A DNA stretch of 41,127 nucleotides from Clostridia bacterium. Lineage in GTDB: Bacteria; Bacillota; Clostridia; TANB77; CAG-508. Under the pieces are notes generated by a model that was given only the letters and a program-made list of their open reading frames with translations, did not search any database and had not been told where the DNA came from. This document shows positions 1 through 7,416 of the stretch, piece by piece (the stretch's first letter is position 1; each line of letters starts with the position of its first letter). The stretch covers positions 1-41,127 of the forward strand of contig CAAEQN010000003.1 of NCBI GenBank assembly GCA_900758165.1, given 5' to 3'. The translations under genes and the position numbers were made by a program.

Positions 1-21
1 TCTTTTTCCTCCTTTAGAACT

Positions 22-143
22 TGCTTCGAAGCATAGGACTTTGACTCTGTCATAAGTCCTAACCCCCTATGAGTTTTGACATACTATCAAAACTCGGGGG
101 CTCTGCGAGGCAATAAAATTTATCTACATCGATAAATTTTATT
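22..143. repeat. three consecutive inverted repeats downstream of the recombinase
   Basis: A 12-bp palindrome TGCTTCGAAGCA lies at 22-33. An inverted repeat AGGACTT / AAGTCCT lies at 35-41 and 54-60. GAGTTTTGA / TCAAAACTC lies at 71-79 and 87-95 and is flanked by CCCCC (63-67) and GGGGG (96-100). A perfect 13-bp repeat AATAAAATTTATC / GATAAATTTTATT lies at 112-124 and 131-143. No clear U-tract follows on either strand, so these are not all simple terminators. The first 197 bases hold no gene that I can support. Confidence 0.6.
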
Positions 144-197
144 CAAATTAACTATCGCCACTTTCATTTTTATTTCATAAAAACAAAACGTGCCACG

Positions 198-2126
198 TTA
201 ATTTGTTTTATCTAGCTCATCTTCGCAGAATTTTACTGGCTTAACACATACTGAAATAGGAGTAGTATCTTTTGAGTAAATTACACTTGTATTAGTTTCA
301 TCTGGAATATAATCAAATGCAGCATCAATGTCTTGCATTTGAAAATTATCTTCTTCGTTAATATAAAGTATTCCAAATTTATAAGTTTCCATTTTGTTAT
401 CTGGATCTAATTTATAATAATCCTCTAAAGGAAATACTCTGACAATAACACTATTATCTTCAACAAAGTTAAAGTAAAACATTTGATTTTGTACATAGTA
501 TGTTGCTTCTGTAAAATGAACATCATAGTATTGTTGTAATCTCAATATTATTTCGCCAAATTCTTCTTCAGATAAATAATTACTAAATCGAACATTGCCA
601 AGCACATTACCGAATATAGCTGGTTTAGTAGTATCAATATAACCTTTATCAAATAGTTCTTGGCAAGGCTTACAAATTGAATCTCTAAAATTAATTTGCT
701 TTACTGCTATTACTGTACCTATAATATCTAATTCAATATCTTCAACATATCTCATTATTAAATCAGCTTGTTCTTCTCGTGTATAATCTTTCCAAGTTCT
801 AGTTCTTGCTTGATATTCTTTATCTAGTTTTATTTTATTGATAAAATCAATATCTCGTTTTAGTAAAATATCTTTTGGAGTAAATCTTAATTCTTCTACA
901 TTATCAGTAGTATCTAATTTATTTTCTAGTTCACTAATTGCTTTTTCAACGATTTTCTTTTCTTCGTTATATTCTTTTAATTCAAAAACACCATTGATAT
1001 ATGCTTTTTTAATTCTTTCTAGTTTGCTTTTCTGATTATTTATTTCTTTTTCTAATTGTTCTTTTGGCTCATCAAATTTTTGCTTTATCATAGGTAAGAA
1101 GAATTGATTAACAACCTCGTCATATTCAATTAATTCAGCAATAAATTCATTAAAATAATCATTTATTATCTTTTCTTTAAATTCGATTTTACAATCATTA
1201 CAATAGTAGTAAAAATAAGATTTGCCATTTTTCTTTGTTGTTGCTTTGCCACCTAAAATTCTGCCACATTTAGGACATTTTAGTTTTTGCAAATATAAAT
1301 ATGTTAATGTTCTTTTAAAGGCTCTAGAATTCTTCTTTTTCTGTACTTGGCAATCAGCCCACATTTCTTTTGAAATAATTGGTTCAACTACATCTCCATA
1401 ATAAGTAGGGTTCTTTGTTCTTTTTCCGTGAACGAAATCACCTTTATATATTTCATTTTCAAGAATAGTAACAATAGTAGAATCTCGCCAATTATCTTTT
1501 CCTAATACTTTTTCTTCATTGAATAAATTACTTATTTTTTGATAAGAGTAGCCATTATAATATAAATCAAATATTCTAACTACAACATCTTTAGTAGAAT
1601 AATCTATTACCAATCTTTTATCTTCGTGCTTATAGCCTAATGGGGCAATGTGAGGAATATGTCCTGACTTTATTGCACCTGCTAGTCCTATTTTAGTTCT
1701 TTCGCTTGTTCTCTCAATTTCATTTTGACTTACACTCATTAAAAGCCTTGAAATCATTTTACCATTTGCACTCGTAGTATTGATTTCATCATTTACACAA
1801 TCCAAATAAGCATCATTTTCATCTAAAAATGTCATTAAGTTTTCCCAATCATAAATGCTTCTAGTTATTCTATCTAGTTTTAAAGCAACTATTGTGTTTA
1901 TCTTTTTAGTCTTAATATCATCTTTTAATCTTTCAAACTCTGGTCTATGATTACCAGTTTTAGCACTTATACCAGCGTCTTGATAATAATCTATTATTTC
2001 GTAACCTTTAAATTTACAAAAAGATTCTAATCGTTCTTTTTGCTCAGGTAGACTAAATCCTTCTCTAGCCTGGTCTTCTGTTGATACCCTCATATACAAT
2101 CCACATTTTTTCTTTTCTTCACTCAT
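198..2126 (-). CDS. large serine recombinase with C-terminal extension
   Basis: Site-specific recombinase of the large serine family, which cuts and rejoins DNA through a 5'-phosphoserine link. The start chosen is the ATG at 2126, 9 nt after GGAG, giving 642 residues; an upstream in-frame ATG at 2147 lacks this spacing. The catalytic serine is S15 in YMRVSTEDQ. The resolvase domain spans about 5-150 (DRITR, SERTKIGL), followed by the recombinase domain (about 160-275). A zinc ribbon has CPKC at 284-287 and CNDC at 309-312, then comes a coiled coil (about 345-405). Residues from about 465 to 642 form an acidic and aromatic-rich extension beyond the usual length of the family; I do not recognise it. 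The start overlaps the end of the upstream gene by 8 nt, so the two are probably translationally coupled. There are no in-frame CGG codons. Confidence 0.93.
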   Translation of the reverse strand: MSEEKKKCGLYMRVSTEDQAREGFSLPEQKERLESFCKFKGYEIIDYYQDAGISAKTGNHRPEFERLKDDIKTKKINTIVALKLDRITRSIYDWENLMTFLDENDAYLDCVNDEINTTSANGKMISRLLMSVSQNEIERTSERTKIGLAGAIKSGHIPHIAPLGYKHEDKRLVIDYSTKDVVVRIFDLYYNGYSYQKISNLFNEEKVLGKDNWRDSTIVTILENEIYKGDFVHGKRTKNPTYYGDVVEPIISKEMWADCQVQKKKNSRAFKRTLTYLYLQKLKCPKCGRILGGKATTKKNGKSYFYYYCNDCKIEFKEKIINDYFNEFIAELIEYDEVVNQFFLPMIKQKFDEPKEQLEKEINNQKSKLERIKKAYINGVFELKEYNEEKKIVEKAISELENKLDTTDNVEELRFTPKDILLKRDIDFINKIKLDKEYQARTRTWKDYTREEQADLIMRYVEDIELDIIGTVIAVKQINFRDSICKPCQELFDKGYIDTTKPAIFGNVLGNVRFSNYLSEEEFGEIILRLQQYYDVHFTEATYYVQNQMFYFNFVEDNSVIVRVFPLEDYYKLDPDNKMETYKFGILYINEEDNFQMQDIDAAFDYIPDETNTSVIYSKDTTPISVCVKPVKFCEDELDKTN

Positions 2127-2883
2127 TAATATCATCTCCAATCTCATCTTTAGGTATTAGTAATGCATATCCAGTTGTTTGTGGTTCAAAAGACATAAAT
2201 TCTGATTCATCAACTTGGAAGTATTCATTGTTTTCAATCAGTTTCAATGTTTTAGTGTCGTTATACATTAATACCATTTTATATTCACTCATTGCATATA
2301 TTCCAAAAATTAAACCTTTAATCTCTCTATGTGCCTTAAGTATTTCTATGTTTTCATTTGAGAATGGTAACAATAATGATGGAGAATTATTTTTTCTTTT
2401 ATAATAATAGCTTCCTAAAGGAGATACATCTTCCGCGAAAAACCAGAATTCTATTTCTTTTTCATTTCCAAAATCTTTTATAATATGTTCCTTATATTCA
2501 GAAATGTTATCTATATGAGATAATAAAACTTTTTTGAAATTATTATAATATTGATTTAAGCTACTTGTATTTTTAATTTTGTCATGAATCATTAACTCTC
2601 CCTTTTCTTTTAGTTGAGATTTAATTGCTTTTTGCATTTTCTGCTCAATAAGATTTTCTTGAATTTTATAATTACTACCATCTTTATTATTTTTATAGCT
2701 ATCAAATTCAAAATGTTCAATTGCTACTATTTTATTATCATATATTGATAATATATCTGGTCTTTCATATGGCTTCATATTTCTAAATAATTTATCTACT
2801 TCTTCTTGATTAAAATCTGAATAAGTAATACCAGTTCCGTCCTTTGAAAAATATTTACTTATAATTCTTTCTAACTCATTCAT
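2119..2883 (-). CDS. unknown protein with PD-(D/E)xK-like motif, recombinase partner
   Basis: A 254-residue protein of unknown function. Residues 41-61 read RPDILSIYDNKIVAIEHFEF followed by D. This resembles the PD...ExxxF arrangement of some PD-(D/E)xK nuclease-fold proteins (D43, E56/E59), but it is only a motif-level resemblance. The rest is lysine-rich and soluble, with no membrane segment. It precedes the serine recombinase and overlaps it by 8 nt, so it is probably cotranscribed and may help the element move or protect it. A GGAGG ribosome binding site lies upstream, immediately preceded by a terminator-like hairpin at 2907-2947. Confidence 0.7.
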   Translation of the reverse strand: MNELERIISKYFSKDGTGITYSDFNQEEVDKLFRNMKPYERPDILSIYDNKIVAIEHFEFDSYKNNKDGSNYKIQENLIEQKMQKAIKSQLKEKGELMIHDKIKNTSSLNQYYNNFKKVLLSHIDNISEYKEHIIKDFGNEKEIEFWFFAEDVSPLGSYYYKRKNNSPSLLLPFSNENIEILKAHREIKGLIFGIYAMSEYKMVLMYNDTKTLKLIENNEYFQVDESEFMSFEPQTTGYALLIPKDEIGDDINE

Positions 2884-2902
2884 TTAAAAATAAACCTCCT
2901 CT

Positions 2903-2947
2903 AAAAAAGAGACATCATAGTACACACTAATACTAATGACATCTCTT
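2903..2947 (-). terminator. leader terminator / attenuator-like hairpin
   Basis: On the minus strand AAGAGATGTCAT (2947-2936) pairs with ATGATGTCTCTT (2918-2907) through 10 Watson-Crick pairs and two G-U pairs, and is followed by a run of six T (2908-2903). The GGAGG ribosome binding site of the 254-residue gene follows directly, so this intrinsic-terminator-like structure sits in that gene's leader. It may end transcription from the small gene at 3063-3332 or attenuate the recombinase operon. Confidence 0.6.
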
Positions 2948-3062
2948 AAACAATTTTATTATATAATACATTTTTTTATAAATCATATAATCATCCCCAT
3001 AAACATAAATGGTTTACTTTGAATATTATATCATAATTTGTAGAAATGTCAAATACTGGTAT

Positions 3063-3332
3063 TTATATACTTTTTATATATTCTTCTAACTCTGATAATT
3101 TAATCTTTTTAGTCAAGTTAGTAATGTAAACATCGTTTGAATAATTAAAAACTAAAAAAGTAATATTCTTAATAATTACTCTATGTGGTTCAATATATGT
3201 AAGATTAGTTTTCTCTAATTTTCTAATGCTACCATTGATAAAAGTAGGAGTGACTTTAGAAAATTCACATATAAATTCAAGTCTTTGTTTTAGACATTCC
3301 TCAAATTCTAGGTCTTGCTTAATTATCTTCAT
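3063..3332 (-). CDS. small hypothetical protein
   Basis: An 89-residue protein of unknown function, mixed charge, with no membrane segment. An alternative ATG at 3344 lies directly against AGG with no spacer, so the ATG at 3332, preceded by AAAGGATGGTG, is the more likely start. It lies between the recombinase operon and the tRNA terminator, in the same orientation as the recombinase. Regulator or excision factor of the element is conceivable, but nothing in the sequence proves it. Confidence 0.55.
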   Translation of the reverse strand: MKIIKQDLEFEECLKQRLEFICEFSKVTPTFINGSIRKLEKTNLTYIEPHRVIIKNITFLVFNYSNDVYITNLTKKIKLSELEEYIKSI

Positions 3333-3382
3333 TTTTTGCACCATCCTTTCATTGTAGTTTTAGGATGATTTTTTGCAAAAGA

Positions 3383-3412
3383 AAAAATCAACCATTTTAC
3401 TGATTGATTTTT
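3383..3412 (-). terminator. rho-independent terminator after tRNA-Leu
   Basis: On the minus strand AAAAATCAATCA and TGGTTGATTTTT form a 12-bp stem with one G-U pair and a 6-nt loop, followed by T residues. It lies about 40 bp beyond the CCA end of the tRNA and fits a terminator for it. Between the two, 3411-3444 contains a second dyad (TCTGTTC / GAACAGA). Confidence 0.75.
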
Positions 3413-3450
3413 GTATCTATCTGTTCTATTAGTTCGAACAGATACGTCGT

Positions 3451-3538
3451 TGGTGCAGATGGCCGGAATCGAACCGGCACGGTTTATTCAACCGCAGGAT
3501 TTTAAGTCCTGTGCGTCTACCAGTTCCGCCACATCTGC
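3451..3538 (-). tRNA. tRNA-Leu(UAA)
   Basis: The minus strand reads GCAGATG at the 5' acceptor arm and CATCTGC-A-CCA at the 3' end, with CCA encoded (3453-3451). The anticodon loop CTTAAAA is flanked by CAGGA / TCCTG, giving anticodon UAA. The D arm (TGGCGGAACTGGTAGACGCA), the long class II variable arm (GCGGTTGAATAAACCGT) and the T arm (GGTTCGATTCC) are all intact, as expected for a leucine tRNA. Confidence 0.97.
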
Positions 3539-3561
3539 ATATTTACTGGCTAACAAAATGT

Positions 3562-3591
3562 ATTGTACTACAAAGATATAATAATTGTCAA
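3562..3591 (-). promoter_or_regulatory. sigma-A-type promoter for tRNA-Leu
   Basis: On the minus strand TTGACA (3591-3586) and TACAAT (3567-3562) are separated by 18 bp and lie about 25 bp upstream of the tRNA 5' end. Confidence 0.75.
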
Positions 3592-3610
3592 TACTTAAAA
3601 GCAAAAAAAT

Positions 3611-3657
3611 AAAAAATGTAGTAAATTTATTATAAAATTAAGTATACTACATTTTTT
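3611..3657 (-). terminator. bidirectional terminator after the CDF transporter gene
   Basis: A perfect 13-bp inverted repeat AAAAAATGTAGTA (3611-3623) / TACTACATTTTTT (3645-3657) with T-runs on both strands. It ends the minus-strand transporter transcript before the tRNA promoter. Confidence 0.8.
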
Positions 3658-3685
3658 GTTTATAAAACCATAATTAAGGTTGTAA

Positions 3686-4543
3686 CTATATAGGGTTTAC
3701 GTGAATAATAGATAAATAAACAGGATCTAGGGAGTTAAGTTCTTTTTCAAGTTTATCAGCTATATTATGACTATCATAAGTAGACATATTTCCATCTATA
3801 TAAATAGAGATAGAAACAAGGTACTTATATCCGACAGGAGTAGAAGTAAAGTGATCAATTTTTTGTATATCTTTATAGTTACTAATAATATCTAATATTT
3901 CTTTTTTAGTTTCTTCATCAATCGAAGAATCCATTAAAACATCATAACTTTCTGAAAATAGTTTAATTCCAGTAAAACATATTAATATTGAAATCCCCAT
4001 ACCAACAAAACCATCAAACCAATAAATTCCATATAAATTTAAGATAACAGAAGTTAGAGTGAAACTTGTGACGATACAGTCGTTTCGATGATCTTTTTGT
4101 AATGCTTTTATAAGAATACTATTAGTCCTTTTTGATAAAAAATGAGTAAATATAAATAGTGTTAGCTTTACAGCTATTGTGATTATGCACACAATTATAA
4201 GTAAATGTGGATAAGAAACTTCTTTAGGGCTAAATAACGACTTTGCTGAATCATAAAATAATTTTAAAGCTACCAATATCATAGAAATAGCAATAAACAA
4301 AGAAAAAATGTATTCAGCTTTTCCATGCCCAAAATTATGCTTATCATCTTTTGGAACGCTTGAGATTTTATTTCCAATAGTACTCATTAAAGATGCAAAT
4401 ATATCACCAGCACTATTTGCAGCATCTGCAATCATGGCTTGACTTTTACTAAGAAAGCCAATCGTAAATTTTATTACAAGTAAAAATATATTGCCTAAAA
4501 TTCCAGCAATATTAGCTTTTTTTATATCTGAATATCTATCCAT
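3686..4543 (-). CDS. CDF-family cation efflux transporter, Mn-type signature
   Basis: A 285-residue cation diffusion facilitator that exports a divalent metal across the cell membrane in exchange for protons. Six membrane segments fall in the first 210 residues, followed by a cytoplasmic C-terminal domain (about 210-285). The metal-site residues are N43xxxD47 in TM2 and D151xxxD155 in TM5. That NxxxD + DxxxD pair is the pattern described for manganese-exporting CDF proteins, whereas zinc types usually have DxxxD/HxxxD in both. HNFGHGKAEY (69-78) is the conserved loop after TM2. Start: ATG at 4543 after AAAGGAG. It is monocistronic with its own terminator. The family is secure; the metal is inferred. 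Confidence 0.93.
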   Translation of the reverse strand: MDRYSDIKKANIAGILGNIFLLVIKFTIGFLSKSQAMIADAANSAGDIFASLMSTIGNKISSVPKDDKHNFGHGKAEYIFSLFIAISMILVALKLFYDSAKSLFSPKEVSYPHLLIIVCIITIAVKLTLFIFTHFLSKRTNSILIKALQKDHRNDCIVTSFTLTSVILNLYGIYWFDGFVGMGISILICFTGIKLFSESYDVLMDSSIDEETKKEILDIISNYKDIQKIDHFTSTPVGYKYLVSISIYIDGNMSTYDSHNIADKLEKELNSLDPVYLSIIHVNPI

Positions 4544-4948
4544 AATAAGACTCCTTTAGGGTGTATAAAAAAATAATAACATAAAAAAATAAAATATACA
4601 ATAAAATAAACAAATATGTAAAACTAATATTGATGATTATATAAATGTATAAAAAGAATAATAATGATACAAAATAAGACTTTACTGATATAAATAAAGA
4701 AAAATATCAAAATATATCAAAAATTTGTATACGAAGATATAAAAATAGTGAGAAATATATGATATTATAATATTACAAAATAATAGAAAAACATGCATAT
4801 TGAATAGAAATCAATTCAAAAAATATTAACAAATAACACATAAATAACTCTATGGTAAAAATGAATAAAAAAGTAATAATATTCGCCATAGCGAAAGATA
4901 AGTGTGTTTTAATACTAGAAATAATCAATAAAGAATTGGTGAAAATAT
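4544..4948. other. AT-rich gap, no gene supported
   Basis: About 405 bp of more than 80 percent A+T between the divergent transporter and XRE genes. A short frame from ATG 4852 (54 codons) has no ribosome binding site and overlaps the XRE gene out of frame, so I do not call it. A weak minus-strand promoter-like pair (TTTACA, 18 bp, TATATT) lies near 4585-4620, upstream of the transporter. I see no RNA gene or repeat. Confidence 0.5.
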
Positions 4949-5149
4949 ATGCATATAGAAATGTTAGTAAAGGAAGTCCGACAAGAAAAGAACATGACAA
5001 TAACTGCTTTATCTAGAAGAAGTGGAGTTTCTGCGGCACATTTAAGTGATATAGAAAAAAATTTTAAAAGTCCAAGTCTATTAGTAATGGTTAGAATTGC
5101 TAAAGCTCTAGATGTAGATATTACAGAATTATATAGAGTAAAGTGGTGA
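4949..5149 (+). CDS. XRE-family helix-turn-helix regulator
   Basis: A 66-residue single-domain DNA-binding protein of the HTH_3/Cro-C1 type. The helix-turn-helix lies at about 18-40 (MTITALSRRSGVSAAHLSDI), followed by KSPSLLVMVRIAKALDVDIT, the usual third and fourth helices. There is no effector domain. The start at 4949 is preceded by a weak GGTG; M5 at 4961 is an alternative. The next gene begins 5 nt after its stop, so the two form an operon. Confidence 0.85.
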   Translation: MHIEMLVKEVRQEKNMTITALSRRSGVSAAHLSDIEKNFKSPSLLVMVRIAKALDVDITELYRVKW

Positions 5150-5154
5150 TTTTA

Positions 5155-5346
5155 ATGAGAGAACATTATGAAAGAAGTGTGGAGGTTTTAAAATTGTATA
5201 TGAAAATTACAAAACAAATACCATCAGAGAGACAATGGAATAAATATGCCAGAATAGAAAATTTATTATCTAGCAAATCAATAGAATATTTAAGCGGAAT
5301 AAAATTTAATAAAATGTGTAGAAAACTTATAAAGAAAAATAGGTAA
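5155..5346 (+). CDS. small protein paired with XRE regulator
   Basis: A 63-residue basic protein of unknown function. The region KQIPSERQWNKYARIENLLS, with the LSG that follows, resembles the short helix-turn-helix-like repeats associated with homing endonucleases, in which P and a later small-residue turn are conserved. This is a weak, by-eye resemblance. The ATG at 5155 (after GGTGATT) is preferred over the GTG at 5143. Its tight spacing after the XRE gene suggests a functional pair. Confidence 0.55.
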   Translation: MREHYERSVEVLKLYMKITKQIPSERQWNKYARIENLLSSKSIEYLSGIKFNKMCRKLIKKNR

Positions 5347-5385
5347 CAATTGAATTGAAAAATTCATAAGTTACTTATTTTTTTT
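5338..5385 (+). terminator. rho-independent terminator of the XRE operon
   Basis: AATAGGTAAC (5338-5347) pairs with GTTACTTATT (5370-5379) with one G-U pair. An inner TGAATT / AATTCA stem closes a GAAA loop, and a T-run to 5385 follows. The stop codon of the small gene is inside the first arm. Confidence 0.75.
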
Positions 5386-5556
5386 ATAAAAAATATCAAA
5401 ATACTAGACTTTTTTTTTGAAATAGCTTAAAATAAAACTGGAAAAATAACAAAAAGAATAAAAATAAAAAAATATACAACACTATAAATTAAAAAAAAAT
5501 TTATTTTAAAATCAATTGTAGTGGACAAAAATAAAGATAAAAGAGAGGTAATAATT

Positions 5557-6090
5557 ATGAATATTTGGCATGACATAAATAAAGATAGAGTAAAGAAAGA
5601 TGATTTTGTAGCTGTAGTAGAAATACCAAAGGGCTGCAAAAATAAATATGAATTAGATAAAGAAACGGGCTCGTTAAAATTGGATAGAATTTTATATACT
5701 GCAACACATTATCCAGCAAATTATGGTTTTATTCCAAGAACTTATGCTGGTGATCATGATCCGTTAGATGTGTTAGTACTTTGCCAAGAAGCTATATATC
5801 CGTTAACATTGGTGGAATGTTATCCAATAGGAGTATTAAGAATGACTGACAGTAATGAAGAAGACGAGAAAATAATAGCGATAGCAAAAAAAGATCCATT
5901 CTTAAATACTTATAATGATATTACTGAACTTCCAGCGCAAGTATCAGCTGAAATAATGCATTTCTTTGAAGTGTACAAACAATTAGAAGGAAAGAAAACA
6001 ACAATAGACAAAATGATGGGAAGAAAAGAAGCAGAAGAAATTATACAAGAAGCAATAGAAAGTTATAAAGAAAATTTTGAGAAAGACTAA
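5557..6090 (+). CDS. ppa: family I inorganic pyrophosphatase
   Basis: A 177-residue soluble Mg-dependent inorganic pyrophosphatase that hydrolyses PPi to two phosphates and pulls biosynthetic reactions forward. The signature DHDPLDVLVL carries the catalytic aspartates, and HYPANYGFIPRTYAGD precedes it, both standard for family I. The length matches the family. Start: ATG at 5557 after GAGAGG; the in-frame GTG upstream at 5521 lacks a binding site. A second, unrelated Mn-dependent pyrophosphatase is at 30510-31433. The next gene follows after 44 bp. Confidence 0.95.
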   Translation: MNIWHDINKDRVKKDDFVAVVEIPKGCKNKYELDKETGSLKLDRILYTATHYPANYGFIPRTYAGDHDPLDVLVLCQEAIYPLTLVECYPIGVLRMTDSNEEDEKIIAIAKKDPFLNTYNDITELPAQVSAEIMHFFEVYKQLEGKKTTIDKMMGRKEAEEIIQEAIESYKENFEKD

Positions 6091-6096
6091 ATACAG

Positions 6097-6137
6097 AAAG
6101 GAGTATATAGTAAAAATTACTATAAAATGTACTAATG
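6097..6137 (+). promoter_or_regulatory. SD-hairpin-start arrangement before the TPR gene
   Basis: AAAGGAG (6097-6103) is 31 nt from the ATG at 6135, too far for normal initiation. Between them TATAGTAA (6106-6113) and TTACTATA (6117-6124) form a perfect 8-bp hairpin with an AAA loop. Folding it leaves 12 nt between SD and start. A two-codon frame ATG-TAC-TAA (6127-6135) overlaps the start as TAATG. Confidence 0.6.
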
Positions 6138-7358
6138 TTTGAGAAAATAATTTTTAATGTACTTGCATTCACACTATTTATATTAATATTTTTTAAATTA
6201 ATACGAAAAAATGATACAAGCTATGTATATTTATTAGCAATACAATTTATAGGAATAGCAATAAACTTTATAGAGTTAAGTATAGGAAAAAGTTTTGGAG
6301 CAGTTGTTAAAATAATAATGTATATATTGTCTATTATATTGCCAATATTCTGTATTTGGCTTGAAAATAGTAAGAAAATTGATTTTGCAGAATTATTTTA
6401 TATTTTTATGGCAAAAGTATCTATATTATATGGAAACGACGATAAAGCTAAAAAGTATTTATTACAATTAACAGATAAATATCCTAATAGCTATAAAGGA
6501 CATAAAATGTTAGCACAGACTTATGAAAAGTCTGAAAAATATGAATTGGCTTTAGAAGAATACCAAAAAGCTTATGAAATAAATCCAAACGATCAAGATA
6601 TTTATTTAAAAATAGGAAAATTATATGGAAAAGTAGATAGAGAAAATGAAGCTATAGAAATATTTAATAGCTTATTAAGAAAAAAGCCAGATTATTATGA
6701 AGCAAGTATGATTTTGGCAGATATATTAATAAATAAACAAGAATATAAAGAAGCTGTACAAGTTTATATGAGTGCTTTAAAATATAGACCGACTGATTAT
6801 GATTTATATTATCATTTAGGAATGACATATACTATGCTAAATGATTTTGCGAAAGCTAAAGAATGTTATGAAAAAGCAGCTGAAATTAATAGCAATTTAT
6901 ATCATGCAAGATATAATTTAGGACAAATAAATCTATTATATGGAGATTTAGAAGAAGCTGAAAAATACTTCATGGAATGTATAGATGCAGAAGGAATAGA
7001 TGCACAAGCTTATTACTATTTGGCGAGAATAGCTATGATTAAAGGTGAGACAGACAAAGCAAAAAATTATGCAAATATAGCAATAGAAGAAAAACCTGAC
7101 ATATATAATGTAATGTTAGAAGAAAATATATTTTTACCAATCATGGACTACGTAAATAAACCAAAAATAAATATTGAAAATAGAAAGAAAAGCAAAAAGA
7201 AAATATTAACTAGCAAAGAGATAAATATAGATAGGCATTTGGATAAGACTTGCAAATTGGTTGGTAAGTTAAATAATAATGATATAGAAATGATAGAAAA
7301 TGTTAAGAAAACTAAAACTCAAGAAATAATACCAGAGAAACAAATAGAAGAAAAATAA
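6135..7358 (+). CDS. membrane-anchored TPR-repeat protein
   Basis: A 407-residue protein with three N-terminal membrane segments (about 5-22, 30-48, 56-76) followed by about five to six tetratricopeptide repeats between 95 and 325. Examples are YELALEEYQKAYEINPNDQD, NEAIEIFNSLLRKKPDYYEA and AKAKECYEKAAEINSNLYHA. The tail is lysine- and glutamate-rich. Such proteins are scaffolds for protein complexes, here probably on the cytoplasmic face of the membrane. The neighbours are pyrophosphatase and UppP; a link to envelope synthesis is possible but not shown. The start is the first in-frame ATG, after a stop at 6123. Confidence 0.85.
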   Translation: MFEKIIFNVLAFTLFILIFFKLIRKNDTSYVYLLAIQFIGIAINFIELSIGKSFGAVVKIIMYILSIILPIFCIWLENSKKIDFAELFYIFMAKVSILYGNDDKAKKYLLQLTDKYPNSYKGHKMLAQTYEKSEKYELALEEYQKAYEINPNDQDIYLKIGKLYGKVDRENEAIEIFNSLLRKKPDYYEASMILADILINKQEYKEAVQVYMSALKYRPTDYDLYYHLGMTYTMLNDFAKAKECYEKAAEINSNLYHARYNLGQINLLYGDLEEAEKYFMECIDAEGIDAQAYYYLARIAMIKGETDKAKNYANIAIEEKPDIYNVMLEENIFLPIMDYVNKPKINIENRKKSKKKILTSKEINIDRHLDKTCKLVGKLNNNDIEMIENVKKTKTQEIIPEKQIEEK

Positions 7359-7416
7359 AAGTAATACCTAACAAAAATGAGAATATAATAAAGCAAAAAC
7401 AAGGAGATAAAGAAAT

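Larger units (their letters stand above)
1..3450. mobile_element. probable mobile segment with large serine recombinase, beside tRNA-Leu
   Basis: The stretch left of tRNA-Leu carries only minus-strand genes: a large serine recombinase, a protein of unknown function overlapping it by 8 nt, and a small orphan gene. A recombinase and orphan genes abutting the 3' side of a tRNA gene are typical of an integrated island. I found no copy of the tRNA 3' end in bases 1-197 and no convincing direct repeat, so the ends are not defined. The element may continue left of the window, and 3450 is simply the tRNA edge. Confidence 0.4.

Noticed and set aside
3411..3444. The dyad GTATC..TCTGTTC / GAACAGATAC as an attachment site
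   Set aside because: Only one copy is seen in the window, and it may simply belong to the tRNA 3' trailer.
1..3450. Integration of the first element into the tRNA-Leu 3' end
   Set aside because: No second copy of the tRNA 3' end is present in the first 197 bases, and large serine recombinases rarely use tRNA genes. Left as unproven.
4852..5013. A 54-codon frame overlapping the XRE gene
   Set aside because: No ribosome binding site and out-of-frame overlap with a convincing gene.
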